Positions 1-6,548 of a stretch of 20,998 nucleotides of DNA are shown here, one piece after another. Both the position numbers and the translations under genes were made by a program. The notes below the pieces were generated by a model. That model was not told the origin of the DNA and did no database searches. It saw only the letters and a program-made list of their open reading frames with translations. Each line of letters opens with the position of its first letter. Positions within the stretch are counted from its first letter, which is position 1. Source of the DNA: 2-02-FULL-62-14 sp035632555 (GTDB taxonomy: Bacteria; Nitrospirota; Nitrospiria; Nitrospirales; Nitrospiraceae); NCBI GenBank assembly GCA_035632555.1, contig DASQGO010000020.1:1-20998 (forward strand). The letters are read 5' to 3'.

Positions 1-434
1 ATATTGATCGGCGTGCCCTGCTCGACGGCATGCTTCGCCGCCAACAGTGCCGTCAGCGCCGGTCCCTTGTCGTCGGTTGCCCCACGCCCCCGATAAATGC
101 CGCTTTCGTTTTGGAATTCAAACGGCCGCTGTTTCCATTGCGGCTCTTGCGCCGGCTGCACGTCCATATGATTGTAGATGGTGACCGTCTGATGGTTCTT
201 GTCAGTGATCCAGCCGCCTGAGACGATCGGATGGCCCTGCGTTTCAACGATCCGGGCCTCGGCGCCAAGCCCACGCAGCAGGTCGGCGGCATAGGTCGCC
301 ATCCGCCTGACATCCCCCGCGCGCGCGGGATCCATGCTGACGGATGGAATCTCCACCATCTCGCCGAGCATCTGTTCAAAGCGAGGGCGAATGCCCCCGA
401 TATAGGCATCAATGGAATGAACGTCCTGCGTCAT
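1..434 (-). CDS. M20-family metallopeptidase (dipeptidase-like), N-terminal part
   Basis: About 144 N-terminal residues are inside the window; the gene runs off the left edge. The M20 family are cytosolic di-zinc peptidases and deacylases. Visible signatures are the first metal motif NHMDVQP (His89, Asp91) and the second, GRGATDDKGP, with the expected bridging Asp121. The spacing of about 30 residues between the two is normal for the family. The start is the ATG at 434, preceded by a good AAGGA ribosome site and, further up, a TATAAT-like -10 box. Translation gives IPSVS near residue 30, which is typical of the M20 N-terminus. It is divergent from the OB-fold genes at 525. The exact substrate (dipeptide, acetylated amino acid or other) cannot be told from this part. 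The lid domain and remaining metal ligands are outside the window. Confidence 0.9.
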   Translation of the reverse strand, partial: MTQDVHSIDAYIGGIRPRFEQMLGEMVEIPSVSMDPARAGDVRRMATYAADLLRGLGAEARIVETQGHPIVSGGWITDKNHQTVTIYNHMDVQPAQEPQWKQRPFEFQNESGIYRGRGATDDKGPALTALLAAKHAVEQGTPIN

Positions 435-471
435 GATTTTCCTTTCTCATTCGGTCCCGACCGTGGCGCCC

Positions 472-477
472 ATTATA
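472..477 (-). promoter_or_regulatory. -10 box of the M20 peptidase gene
   Basis: On the minus strand this reads TATAAT, a perfect -10 hexamer, 37 nt upstream of the ATG at 434. The leader then has room for the AAGGA ribosome site. The hexamer 17 nt upstream (TTTCTT) is a poor -35 match, so the call rests on the -10 box and its position. Confidence 0.5.
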
Positions 478-513
478 GCTATAGGGTTCTGGTGAAGAAA
501 GAATGGCCGGGTG

Positions 514-519
514 TACAAT
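514..519 (+). promoter_or_regulatory. -10 box just before the first OB-fold gene
   Basis: TACAAT lies only 5 nt before the ATG at 525, so transcription would begin at or next to the start codon. No clear -35 hexamer is seen 16-18 nt upstream. No Shine-Dalgarno sequence precedes the ATG, which supports a leaderless transcript. Confidence 0.45.
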
Positions 520-524
520 GAAAC

Positions 525-1016
525 ATGAGACTCGGCAAGGCCATCGCGCTCCAGATACCGGCGCTCCTCGTCACGGTCGTATCGGCCCTAGCTGCCGATA
601 CCGTCACGATTCAACAACTTCAGGCCAATCCCGAATCGTTTGACAATCGCGTCGTCACTCTTCATGGCTCAGTCCACCAGATCCAGTTTCTTGCCGCCGA
701 CTCGGAAGGATCCTCCCTCAAATCGCTCGACGGCAACACGCCGCCTGAGCTTCCCTGCTGGATGGCGCGTCCCGCCTATACCTTCGTGTTGGCGGACGAC
801 ACCGGCTTTCAGCAGATTCTTGTGAAGCCCCTGTTCGCCTTCAAGGGAACTGCTTCGTGCCTCGCTGCAAAAGGACTGGCGCCGCCGCCGGACGTCGGAG
901 AAAGCGACCGGATCATGATGGATGTCCAAATCAGGATTGCCCGCCGGCAGGAGGGACCATTGGAGATCAAGACACTTGAAGTCTACGCCGTCTCTATTCA
1001 GCGTCCCGACAGATAG
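525..1016 (+). CDS. exported OB-fold-like protein, paralogue 1 of 3
   Basis: 163 residues. A signal peptide covers about residues 1-24 (hydrophobic run, then ALAAD), so the mature protein should be outside the cytoplasm. The body has short beta-strand segments and a core YTFVLADDTGFQQILV (residues 85-100). It resembles the L-x-D-x-TG turn of small OB-fold domains. Two cysteines, Cys78 and Cys112, flank this core and are matched in both downstream paralogues, so a disulfide is plausible. I do not recognise a named family and assign no ligand. It is the first gene of a three-gene run, ending 7 nt before the next start. The ATG at 525 is chosen because it gives the signal peptide directly. Confidence 0.8.
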   Translation: MRLGKAIALQIPALLVTVVSALAADTVTIQQLQANPESFDNRVVTLHGSVHQIQFLAADSEGSSLKSLDGNTPPELPCWMARPAYTFVLADDTGFQQILVKPLFAFKGTASCLAAKGLAPPPDVGESDRIMMDVQIRIARRQEGPLEIKTLEVYAVSIQRPDR

Positions 1017-1023
1017 GGATGCC

Positions 1024-1473
1024 ATGGCGGCGATAACACGGTTATCCCTTGTCCTGGCTGCTCTGCTGAACGCAGCGCCCGCGGCCGCCGCCGAACCGGT
1101 CACGATCGAAAAACTGCTGACCGATCCGCAATCGTATCACCTGAAGATGGTGGCGCTGCAGGGCATCGCGCACCAGATCCAAATTCTGACCAGCCCGCCG
1201 CCGGCCCTGCCGCAACTCGATACCCGATGCCTGATGGTCCACCCGCCCTACACGTTCGTCCTGTCTGATGAGACCGGTTTCCTTCAGATCACCGTCCGCG
1301 CGCGGCCGCCCTGCGTCTCCAAGCACTCGCCGGCCGAGCCGCCGGACGTCGCGGATGGAGACACCGTGTCGGTGGAGGCGCAGATCACGGTCGCGCAAGG
1401 ATCGGGTCCCGGAGCATCCGGCGCGACACTGGACGTCCTGGCCGTAAACATCCAGCGCGCGAACCAGCCGTGA
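1024..1473 (+). CDS. exported OB-fold-like protein, paralogue 2 of 3
   Basis: 149 residues from the ATG at 1024. That start gives a clean signal peptide (about residues 1-23, ending PAAAAEPV). A longer reading from 922 would overlap the previous gene and bury the signal peptide, so it is rejected. It shares with paralogue 1 the pattern VTIEKLL-DPQSY, LQGIAHQIQIL, PPYTFVLSDETGFLQI and a C-terminal VLAVNIQRA. Cys69 and Cys97 sit at the equivalent positions around the core. Its stop overlaps the GTG of paralogue 3 by 4 nt, implying translational coupling. Function unknown; a periplasmic or surface binding domain is the most that can be inferred. Confidence 0.8.
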   Translation: MAAITRLSLVLAALLNAAPAAAAEPVTIEKLLTDPQSYHLKMVALQGIAHQIQILTSPPPALPQLDTRCLMVHPPYTFVLSDETGFLQITVRARPPCVSKHSPAEPPDVADGDTVSVEAQITVAQGSGPGASGATLDVLAVNIQRANQP

Positions 1474-1985
1474 AAGTCCCGTCGAGTCTGGCCATCGTGG
1501 TCGGTCTGTTCGCCCTCGCCGGCCTGGCCCTTGCCGATGAACCGATCCCCATCGGCGAAGTGGTCGCCGACCCAGACGCCTATCATTTCCGCATCGTCCC
1601 CCTGCAGGGAACGGTACGCAAGGTCGCGCCGCTTCCTCCCTACACGCCGGGTCCGGACACAACCTGCTACGGGGCCTATACCTTCACGCTGGAGGACGAC
1701 ACGGGAACCATCGAGATCAGCGTGCTGGGCATCTGCGGCAGGCCGATCCTGAGAAATCCCGAGGTCACCGACGGCGATGTCATCCTCCTCCTCGCGCAAA
1801 TTCTCTCGCCGAATCGTCTCACCTCCGCTTCGAAGGGAGAAGTGAAACGGCTCCGCGCCGTGGCCAACTCGATCGAACGCATCCCGCCCGTCGTACCGCC
1901 AGCAGAAGAATCCGCGCCCAATCAGTCGGAAGAAACCGTCAAGCCGGGAGGGCACGGCAAGACCGGGAAGGATGGCGGGCACTAG
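1470..1985 (+). CDS. exported OB-fold-like protein, paralogue 3 of 3, with Gly/His tail
   Basis: 171 residues, starting with GTG at 1470 in a GTGA overlap with the previous stop. The signal peptide covers about residues 1-22 (ending ALADEP). The domain repeats the paralogue pattern: IGEVVADPDAYHFR, PLQGTVRKV, YTFTLEDDTGTIEI, with Cys66 and Cys89 flanking the core. Unlike the other two it has a C-terminal extension: a Pro/Glu-rich linker (about residues 138-155), then a Gly/Lys/His tail ending GKDGGH. Such a tail could bind metal, but nothing shows this directly. The stop shares a CTAG with the stop of the converging gene at 1982, so the genes overlap by 4 nt and leave no room for a terminator. 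Confidence 0.8.
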   Translation: MKVPSSLAIVVGLFALAGLALADEPIPIGEVVADPDAYHFRIVPLQGTVRKVAPLPPYTPGPDTTCYGAYTFTLEDDTGTIEISVLGICGRPILRNPEVTDGDVILLLAQILSPNRLTSASKGEVKRLRAVANSIERIPPVVPPAEESAPNQSEETVKPGGHGKTGKDGGH

Positions 1986-2734
1986 GATCGATCCAGATTT
2001 CGGTACTGCAGCATCAATACATAGGCGCCCCAGAGCAGCGCGGCGATCATCAGGGCCCGGCCGAGATTGTACGAGGCGCGGGCGAGCGTCTGATCGTACT
2101 GCAGCCAGCCCAGTGTTCTGAGCAGATATTCCCAGTCGTGATAGTCCTCCACATCCTTTCCGGTCACGCCGCCGAGTAGCGGCAGGTCCAGCGCCCGCGC
2201 GTCGCCGATATAGGGCGCCAGATCAATGAAATTTTCCGCCGCCCACCAGAGTCCCACGGAGGCGCCGAACGCGTCTCGATTCTGGATCAGCAACGCGCCG
2301 GCGCAAATGAGCGGCATGAGAATCTGTCCCAGGCTGCCTCCGAGCACGTGGAGAAATCGCCAGCCAAAAAGGCTGAAGATGACATGTCCGCCTTCATGAA
2401 ACGGAAGATTGATGTTGTGGAGGAACGAACCGGCGAGAAACTCGGCGTCCATGGGTCGCGAGAGGAATTTCCACCCCCAGACCACGAGCCCAAGCCAGAC
2501 GAGCGCGCGTCCGGCGAAATAAAACGGGTTCACCGACGGTTCGACCGAGAACAACCAGGCTTTGGCGACATCGATCGCGGTCGGCTCCGGCACAGCCGGC
2601 TCTGACGCCGCCGCGGGCGGCACAAAAGCCTCAACCGGTTTCCCGGCCGGCTTCCACTTCGCAAAGATCACGCCGCACTTGGCACACTCGGCGCCTCCCT
2701 CAATCTGCTCGAAGTGGCATTTCGGACAGTGCAT
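1982..2734 (-). CDS. zinc-ribbon protein with an M50-like HExxH membrane domain
   Basis: 250 residues. The N-terminus is a small zinc ribbon (Cys3, Cys6, Cys17, Cys20: CPKC...CAKC). A Pro/Ala-rich linker follows (about 30-55), then a multi-pass membrane domain with segments near 72-90, 115-150 and 227-243. HEGGH (His113, Glu114, His117) matches the zinc-binding HExxH of metalloproteases and is placed in a hydrophobic stretch, as in M50 intramembrane proteases. A clear second Asp motif (NPxxDG) is not seen, so activity is uncertain. The gene begins 15 nt after the M50 gene upstream and is the last of a nine-gene unit. Related small 'zinc ribbon plus membrane peptidase' proteins occur in bacteria, but I cannot name this one. 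Confidence 0.8.
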   Translation of the reverse strand: MHCPKCHFEQIEGGAECAKCGVIFAKWKPAGKPVEAFVPPAAASEPAVPEPTAIDVAKAWLFSVEPSVNPFYFAGRALVWLGLVVWGWKFLSRPMDAEFLAGSFLHNINLPFHEGGHVIFSLFGWRFLHVLGGSLGQILMPLICAGALLIQNRDAFGASVGLWWAAENFIDLAPYIGDARALDLPLLGGVTGKDVEDYHDWEYLLRTLGWLQYDQTLARASYNLGRALMIAALLWGAYVLMLQYRNLDRS

Positions 2735-2749
2735 GAGCCTGCGAGCGGT

Positions 2750-3757
2750 CTATTTGGGAAAGAAAAACGGGACGGGCGAAAACGTCAGGACAAAAATCGC
2801 GAGCGCAAACCACCCGATCCATACGCGGGTCCGTCCCAGCACCGCTTCGGGATCCAGCACCGGCGGATGGCCGATCCCCAGCAGGCTCGCCATACCGGCC
2901 CAGAGAATCCAGCCCGGCCAGCCCACGAAACCCAGCACGATCAGGACCGGCACCAGTGCAAGCGCCATCGTCCGCTGGCGGCGGCCCCATAGGGCGTAGG
3001 CGACGTGGCCGCCGTCCAGTTGTCCGATCGGAATCAGGTTGAGCGACGTGACGAAGAGTCCGAACCACGCCGCGAACGCGACGGGATGGAGGACGACGTC
3101 ATACCCGGCCGGCAACGGTCCGACGACCAGCCAGGCGATGGCTTGCAGCAGGAGCGGCTCGCCGAGTTGCATGCCGTATGTGGATTCAACCATCATCACG
3201 CGCGACATCTGCATGCCAAACACCAGGGCCGCGACGGCCACCACGAAGCCGGCGATGGGGCCGGCGACGCCGATGTCGAACAAGGCCTTCCGGTTCAGGA
3301 TCGGGCTTCGCATGCGAATGATGGCGCCGAAGGTGCCGATAAAATGCGGCGGCCCGGGAATAAATAGCGGCAGTGTGGTGGGCACACCGTGCAGGCGCGA
3401 GAGCACATAATGCCCCATCTCATGCGTCACCAGGATGCCCAGCAATGTCGCCGCGAACGGTACGCCGTCCCACAGCACGGACGGATTATCCATCAGGAAT
3501 GCCCAGGCGCCTTGAAACGGATTGGTGTTGGTCTGAAAGGCCCCGGCCCACAGCGTCGTGAAAACCGTGACGAGAAAGAGTCCAAGGGGCACGGTATAGT
3601 CGGACAGGCTCGGCGCGCGGATCTCCTCGTCCAGCAAGAGCAGCGGATGAGCCGAGGGGTGGCGCGGATCGCCGGCCTCGGCCTTCTGGTCGTAGACGAC
3701 CGGACGTTCCGAGAACAGATGCTGTTGGCGATCGTCGTCCATCGTCGGCTCACTCAT
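2750..3757 (-). CDS. site-2-protease-like M50 intramembrane metalloprotease
   Basis: 335 residues from the ATG at 3757. The family cleaves membrane-bound substrates inside the bilayer, often to release signalling proteins. Zinc motif HEMGH (His112, Glu113, His116) lies in a membrane segment. The third ligand motif NLIPIGQLDGGH (residues 240-251, Asp248) is classic for M50. About six to seven hydrophobic segments are visible after a soluble N-terminus of about 50 residues. There is no PDZ domain, which places it with the short, PDZ-less S2P group. The start at 3757 overlaps the stop of the upstream gene by 8 nt. A longer reading from 3811 lies wholly within that gene and is not needed. Its substrate is unknown. 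Confidence 0.9.
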   Translation of the reverse strand: MSEPTMDDDRQQHLFSERPVVYDQKAEAGDPRHPSAHPLLLLDEEIRAPSLSDYTVPLGLFLVTVFTTLWAGAFQTNTNPFQGAWAFLMDNPSVLWDGVPFAATLLGILVTHEMGHYVLSRLHGVPTTLPLFIPGPPHFIGTFGAIIRMRSPILNRKALFDIGVAGPIAGFVVAVAALVFGMQMSRVMMVESTYGMQLGEPLLLQAIAWLVVGPLPAGYDVVLHPVAFAAWFGLFVTSLNLIPIGQLDGGHVAYALWGRRQRTMALALVPVLIVLGFVGWPGWILWAGMASLLGIGHPPVLDPEAVLGRTRVWIGWFALAIFVLTFSPVPFFFPK

Positions 3758-4592
3758 GATCGGCGAACGGATTGTGCGTGACTTCTTCGCGGACCGTCGT
3801 GGCCGGGCCATGGCCCGGCAACAGCGTCGTGGCCGGCGGCAGCGTCAGCACGCGCGTCCGGACCGATGCGAGATGCGTCCGGTAGAGCGACGCGGGATTG
3901 GATCCGCCGATCGAACCGGCAAACAGCGTGTCCCCCACGAAACAGGACTCGTGGCCGGCTCCTTCGACCTTGTAGCAAACGCCGCCCGGCGTATGACCCG
4001 GCGTGACGACAAATCGCATCGTCAGACGGCCGACAGCCATGGCCTGCCCGTCCTCAATCGGCATCATCACGTCCGCGGGCGGGATCCATCCGAGCATCGG
4101 TTTGTCTTCCCGGCCGAGATAAACCGGCACGCGATGGTGTTGCAAAATCACGTCCAGACCTCCGGCATGATCCGAATGGCCGTGCGTCAAACAGACGGCC
4201 TTGAGTCTCAGGTTCTTCCGCTCCAGCACTTCCAGCATCGCCTCTTCATTATACGCCGTATCCACAAACACGGCTTCTCCCGAATCGTACACCACGTAGC
4301 CCTTCACGGCGTACCCGTTGATGTCGCCCATCACCGTTTCGATCGGGCCGGCGGCGCGCGGCGGTTCCGGCATCCAACGATCCAGCACGATGCGGACCAG
4401 CGGCGCCGCACGCAAATGCAGCGCAGCCGCCAAGGCTTCGATCTCTCCCCTGGTCGGAAGGCGGCCGCCACGCTCCAGGATCGTGACGTCGCCGGCCGGC
4501 AGCCCACTCGCCTGGGCCAGATCGCCGACCGAGAGACCGTGCCCGCGGCGCGCCTTCTTGATGATGTCGCAGAAATCGTCTTCGAGCGGCAT
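3750..4592 (-). CDS. XRE-type helix-turn-helix fused to a metallo-beta-lactamase-fold hydrolase
   Basis: 280 residues with two parts. Residues about 8-62 form a Cro/XRE-like helix-turn-helix (KKARRGHGLSVGDLAQASGL, then a second helix and an EIEALAAAL segment). Residues about 84-270 form a glyoxalase-II-like metallo-beta-lactamase domain. All expected metal ligands are present: THGHSDH (His137, His139, Asp141, His142), TPGHTPGG (His200), GDTLFAG (Asp221) and PGHGP (His261). The hydrolase is therefore probably active, perhaps on a thioester or similar small molecule. The DNA-binding-like domain is unusual on such an enzyme and could link substrate sensing to gene control. It starts 3 nt after the macro-domain gene. 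I cannot identify a substrate. Confidence 0.88.
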   Translation of the reverse strand: MPLEDDFCDIIKKARRGHGLSVGDLAQASGLPAGDVTILERGGRLPTRGEIEALAAALHLRAAPLVRIVLDRWMPEPPRAAGPIETVMGDINGYAVKGYVVYDSGEAVFVDTAYNEEAMLEVLERKNLRLKAVCLTHGHSDHAGGLDVILQHHRVPVYLGREDKPMLGWIPPADVMMPIEDGQAMAVGRLTMRFVVTPGHTPGGVCYKVEGAGHESCFVGDTLFAGSIGGSNPASLYRTHLASVRTRVLTLPPATTLLPGHGPATTVREEVTHNPFADHE

Positions 4593-4595
4593 CGA

Positions 4596-5087
4596 TTATC
4601 CAAGCGCCTGCTTCCAGGCGCCGACCATCTTCTCGTCCACATCCACCAGCACCACCATCTTGAGCACGCGCGGTGAAAAGACCTGCACCGCGTCCACCAT
4701 CGCTTTCGCGGCGTCGGCATGCGCCACGCCGCCCACGCCCGTGCCCATGCCGGGAATGGCGACGGACTCGAACCCCTTTTGGTCCGCCAGTGTCAGCGCC
4801 GCGTTTGTCGCCAGCGCCACATTCCGAACCGGAATATGCATGCCGGGCTCCGGCATCGTCGGCGCGTGGATGATTCCTTTGAATTTCGTCTTGCCCCCGG
4901 AGGTCAGCATGGCGTTCCCGACCCGAATGGGGGCATTCTTCGTCGCTTCGCGCTCGACTTCCGCGCCCGCGGCCCGCTTGATCACGCCGGCGACGCCGCC
5001 TCCCATGAGGCCCAGGCTGTTCGCCGCATTCACGATCACCTGCGCGTCTGCATCGAGAATGCTGCCGTGGACGACATCGATTTTCAC
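4596..5087 (-). CDS. macro-domain protein (ADP-ribose-binding / deacetylase type)
   Basis: 163 residues, a single macro domain over its whole length. Macro domains bind ADP-ribose and many remove it or its acetyl ester from substrates. Key loops are visible: VNAANSLGLMGGGVAGVI (Asn20, Asn23, Gly29-31) for the distal ribose and catalysis, and IPGMGTGVGG (about 111-120) for the phosphate. The start is GTG at 5087, with GAAGGA about 7 nt upstream inside the end of the preceding gene. It is separated by 3 nt from both neighbours. The MacroD-like Asn-Asn-Gly pattern suggests hydrolase activity, but the target is unknown. Its immediate partner in the operon is the HTH/metallo-beta-lactamase fusion. 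Confidence 0.92.
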   Translation of the reverse strand: MKIDVVHGSILDADAQVIVNAANSLGLMGGGVAGVIKRAAGAEVEREATKNAPIRVGNAMLTSGGKTKFKGIIHAPTMPEPGMHIPVRNVALATNAALTLADQKGFESVAIPGMGTGVGGVAHADAAKAMVDAVQVFSPRVLKMVVLVDVDEKMVGAWKQALG

Positions 5088-5090
5088 GCA

Positions 5091-6545
5091 CTATCCTTCC
5101 GGCGGCAGCCTGATTTCCTTCGCCTCACCGAAACTGGAAAGCAACGGCACGAGCGCGCTGGATGGACCGACGGCGAGAATGCGCAGATGATCCGGATGGA
5201 GATGCTTCCGGGCGGCGGCCAGGAGATCCTCTTTCGTAAGCGTGACCACCTTGTCGCGCAGTTGCTGGATAAAATCTTTCGGCAGGCCGTCGTACTCCAA
5301 GCCGATCAGCCGGCCGACAATGGCCGACGGACTGGCAAACGAAAAGACGAACGAGTTCACGAATGCCTCTTTGGCTTCGGCCAGCTCCTCGTCCGCCACC
5401 GGCTGCGCGCGGAGCTGTTCCATGTTGGCCGTCAGGCGGCTGATCGCTTCCTGCGTGGACTCCACCTTGGTTTCGGCCCGCATGGCCCAGACGCCCTGTG
5501 CGCGCACGCCGGCGCGGAACGAACTGCCAACCGAATAGGCGAGGCCCCGCTTGGTGCGCACGTCGTTGAACAGGCGGCTGCGGAAGGAACTGCCGCCGAG
5601 GATGTCGTTCAGGACCGTCAGCGCCGGATAATCGGGATCGTCCTCTTTTACGGAAAGATGCCCCACGCGGAGATGCGTCTGCGAGGTATTCTTCCCGACG
5701 AAGTGCACGATCGTTTTGTCTGCACGCGCAGCATCCGCGACGACCGGCGGTAGGGCAATCGGTGCTACGTCGCCCTTCGTCCACCCGCCGAACGTCTCCT
5801 TGAGCAGCGCCAGCATGGCCGGCTTCTCGAAGTCGCCCGTGACGCCGAGGATGATGCCGTTGGGATGGACGGTCATGGCATGGAACGACTGCAGATCCTC
5901 CCGCGTGATTTTCGAGACCGACTCGACCGTGCTCTCCCGCGCATAGGGATGCTCAGGCCCGTACAGCAATTTGGCAAACTCGCGGCCGGCGATCGATTGC
6001 GGCTGGTCCTGCCGGCGGCGGATGCCTTCGATCATTTGCAGCTTGGCCAGTTCGACCCGAGCCGGATCGAAGGCCGGCGTCATCAGAACGTCGGCAAAGA
6101 GACGCAGCCCCCGTGGCAGATCTTTCGCCAGCACGTCCAGCATGGCCGAGCCGGATTCCGTGCCGATGCCGACGGAGATCATCGCCGCCAACTGCTCCAA
6201 TTCCTGATCGAGCGCGACCGCCTCCGTCCGCTGCGTGCCGCCGGTGCGCATCGTGGCGCCCGCGATCCCTGCCAGGCCGAGCTTGTCGGACGGATCCAGC
6301 CATGCGCCGGTTTTGATCGTCGCCGTGATCGTGACGAGCGGCAGTTCGTGATCTTCGAGCAGGTAGACCACCATGCCGTTGTCGAGCACGATCCGGTCCG
6401 GCGAGGGCGGCGTGAACGCCACCGGCGCGAAGGTCATCTGTCTCGGATCGCCCGGCGTGGACAAGGTGCCCGCCGCGCATCCCCCGGTTGCCATGAGCGC
6501 GACCGCAAGACACGCGATGCTCGGAATGGACATCTCCTGGCGCAT
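5091..6545 (-). CDS. M16-family peptidase-like protein, non-catalytic subunit
   Basis: 484 residues. It has the two-lobed M16 layout but, where catalytic members have HxxEH, it reads GLAGIAGATMRTGGT (about 90-104). The zinc site is therefore absent and it should be a partner subunit. A hydrophobic N-terminus ends at MATGGC (Cys23), a possible lipoprotein signal, so the protein may be anchored in the envelope. Family features further on include FVGKNTSQTHLRVGH and RGLAYSVGSSF, typical of the C-terminal lobe. The start at 6545 has AAGGA about 7 nt upstream; an internal ATG at 6533 has a poorly spaced site. It follows the catalytic subunit by 3 nt, and catalytic/non-catalytic M16 pairs of this kind commonly act as heterodimers. 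Confidence 0.9.
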   Translation of the reverse strand: MRQEMSIPSIACLAVALMATGGCAAGTLSTPGDPRQMTFAPVAFTPPSPDRIVLDNGMVVYLLEDHELPLVTITATIKTGAWLDPSDKLGLAGIAGATMRTGGTQRTEAVALDQELEQLAAMISVGIGTESGSAMLDVLAKDLPRGLRLFADVLMTPAFDPARVELAKLQMIEGIRRRQDQPQSIAGREFAKLLYGPEHPYARESTVESVSKITREDLQSFHAMTVHPNGIILGVTGDFEKPAMLALLKETFGGWTKGDVAPIALPPVVADAARADKTIVHFVGKNTSQTHLRVGHLSVKEDDPDYPALTVLNDILGGSSFRSRLFNDVRTKRGLAYSVGSSFRAGVRAQGVWAMRAETKVESTQEAISRLTANMEQLRAQPVADEELAEAKEAFVNSFVFSFASPSAIVGRLIGLEYDGLPKDFIQQLRDKVVTLTKEDLLAAARKHLHPDHLRILAVGPSSALVPLLSSFGEAKEIRLPPEG

Positions 6546-6548
6546 GCG

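Noticed and set aside
4318..5190. 290-codon open frame on the plus strand opposite the macro-domain gene
   Set aside because: Ser/Pro/Ala-rich shadow of the macro-domain and HTH genes, which have full motif sets and tight operon spacing.
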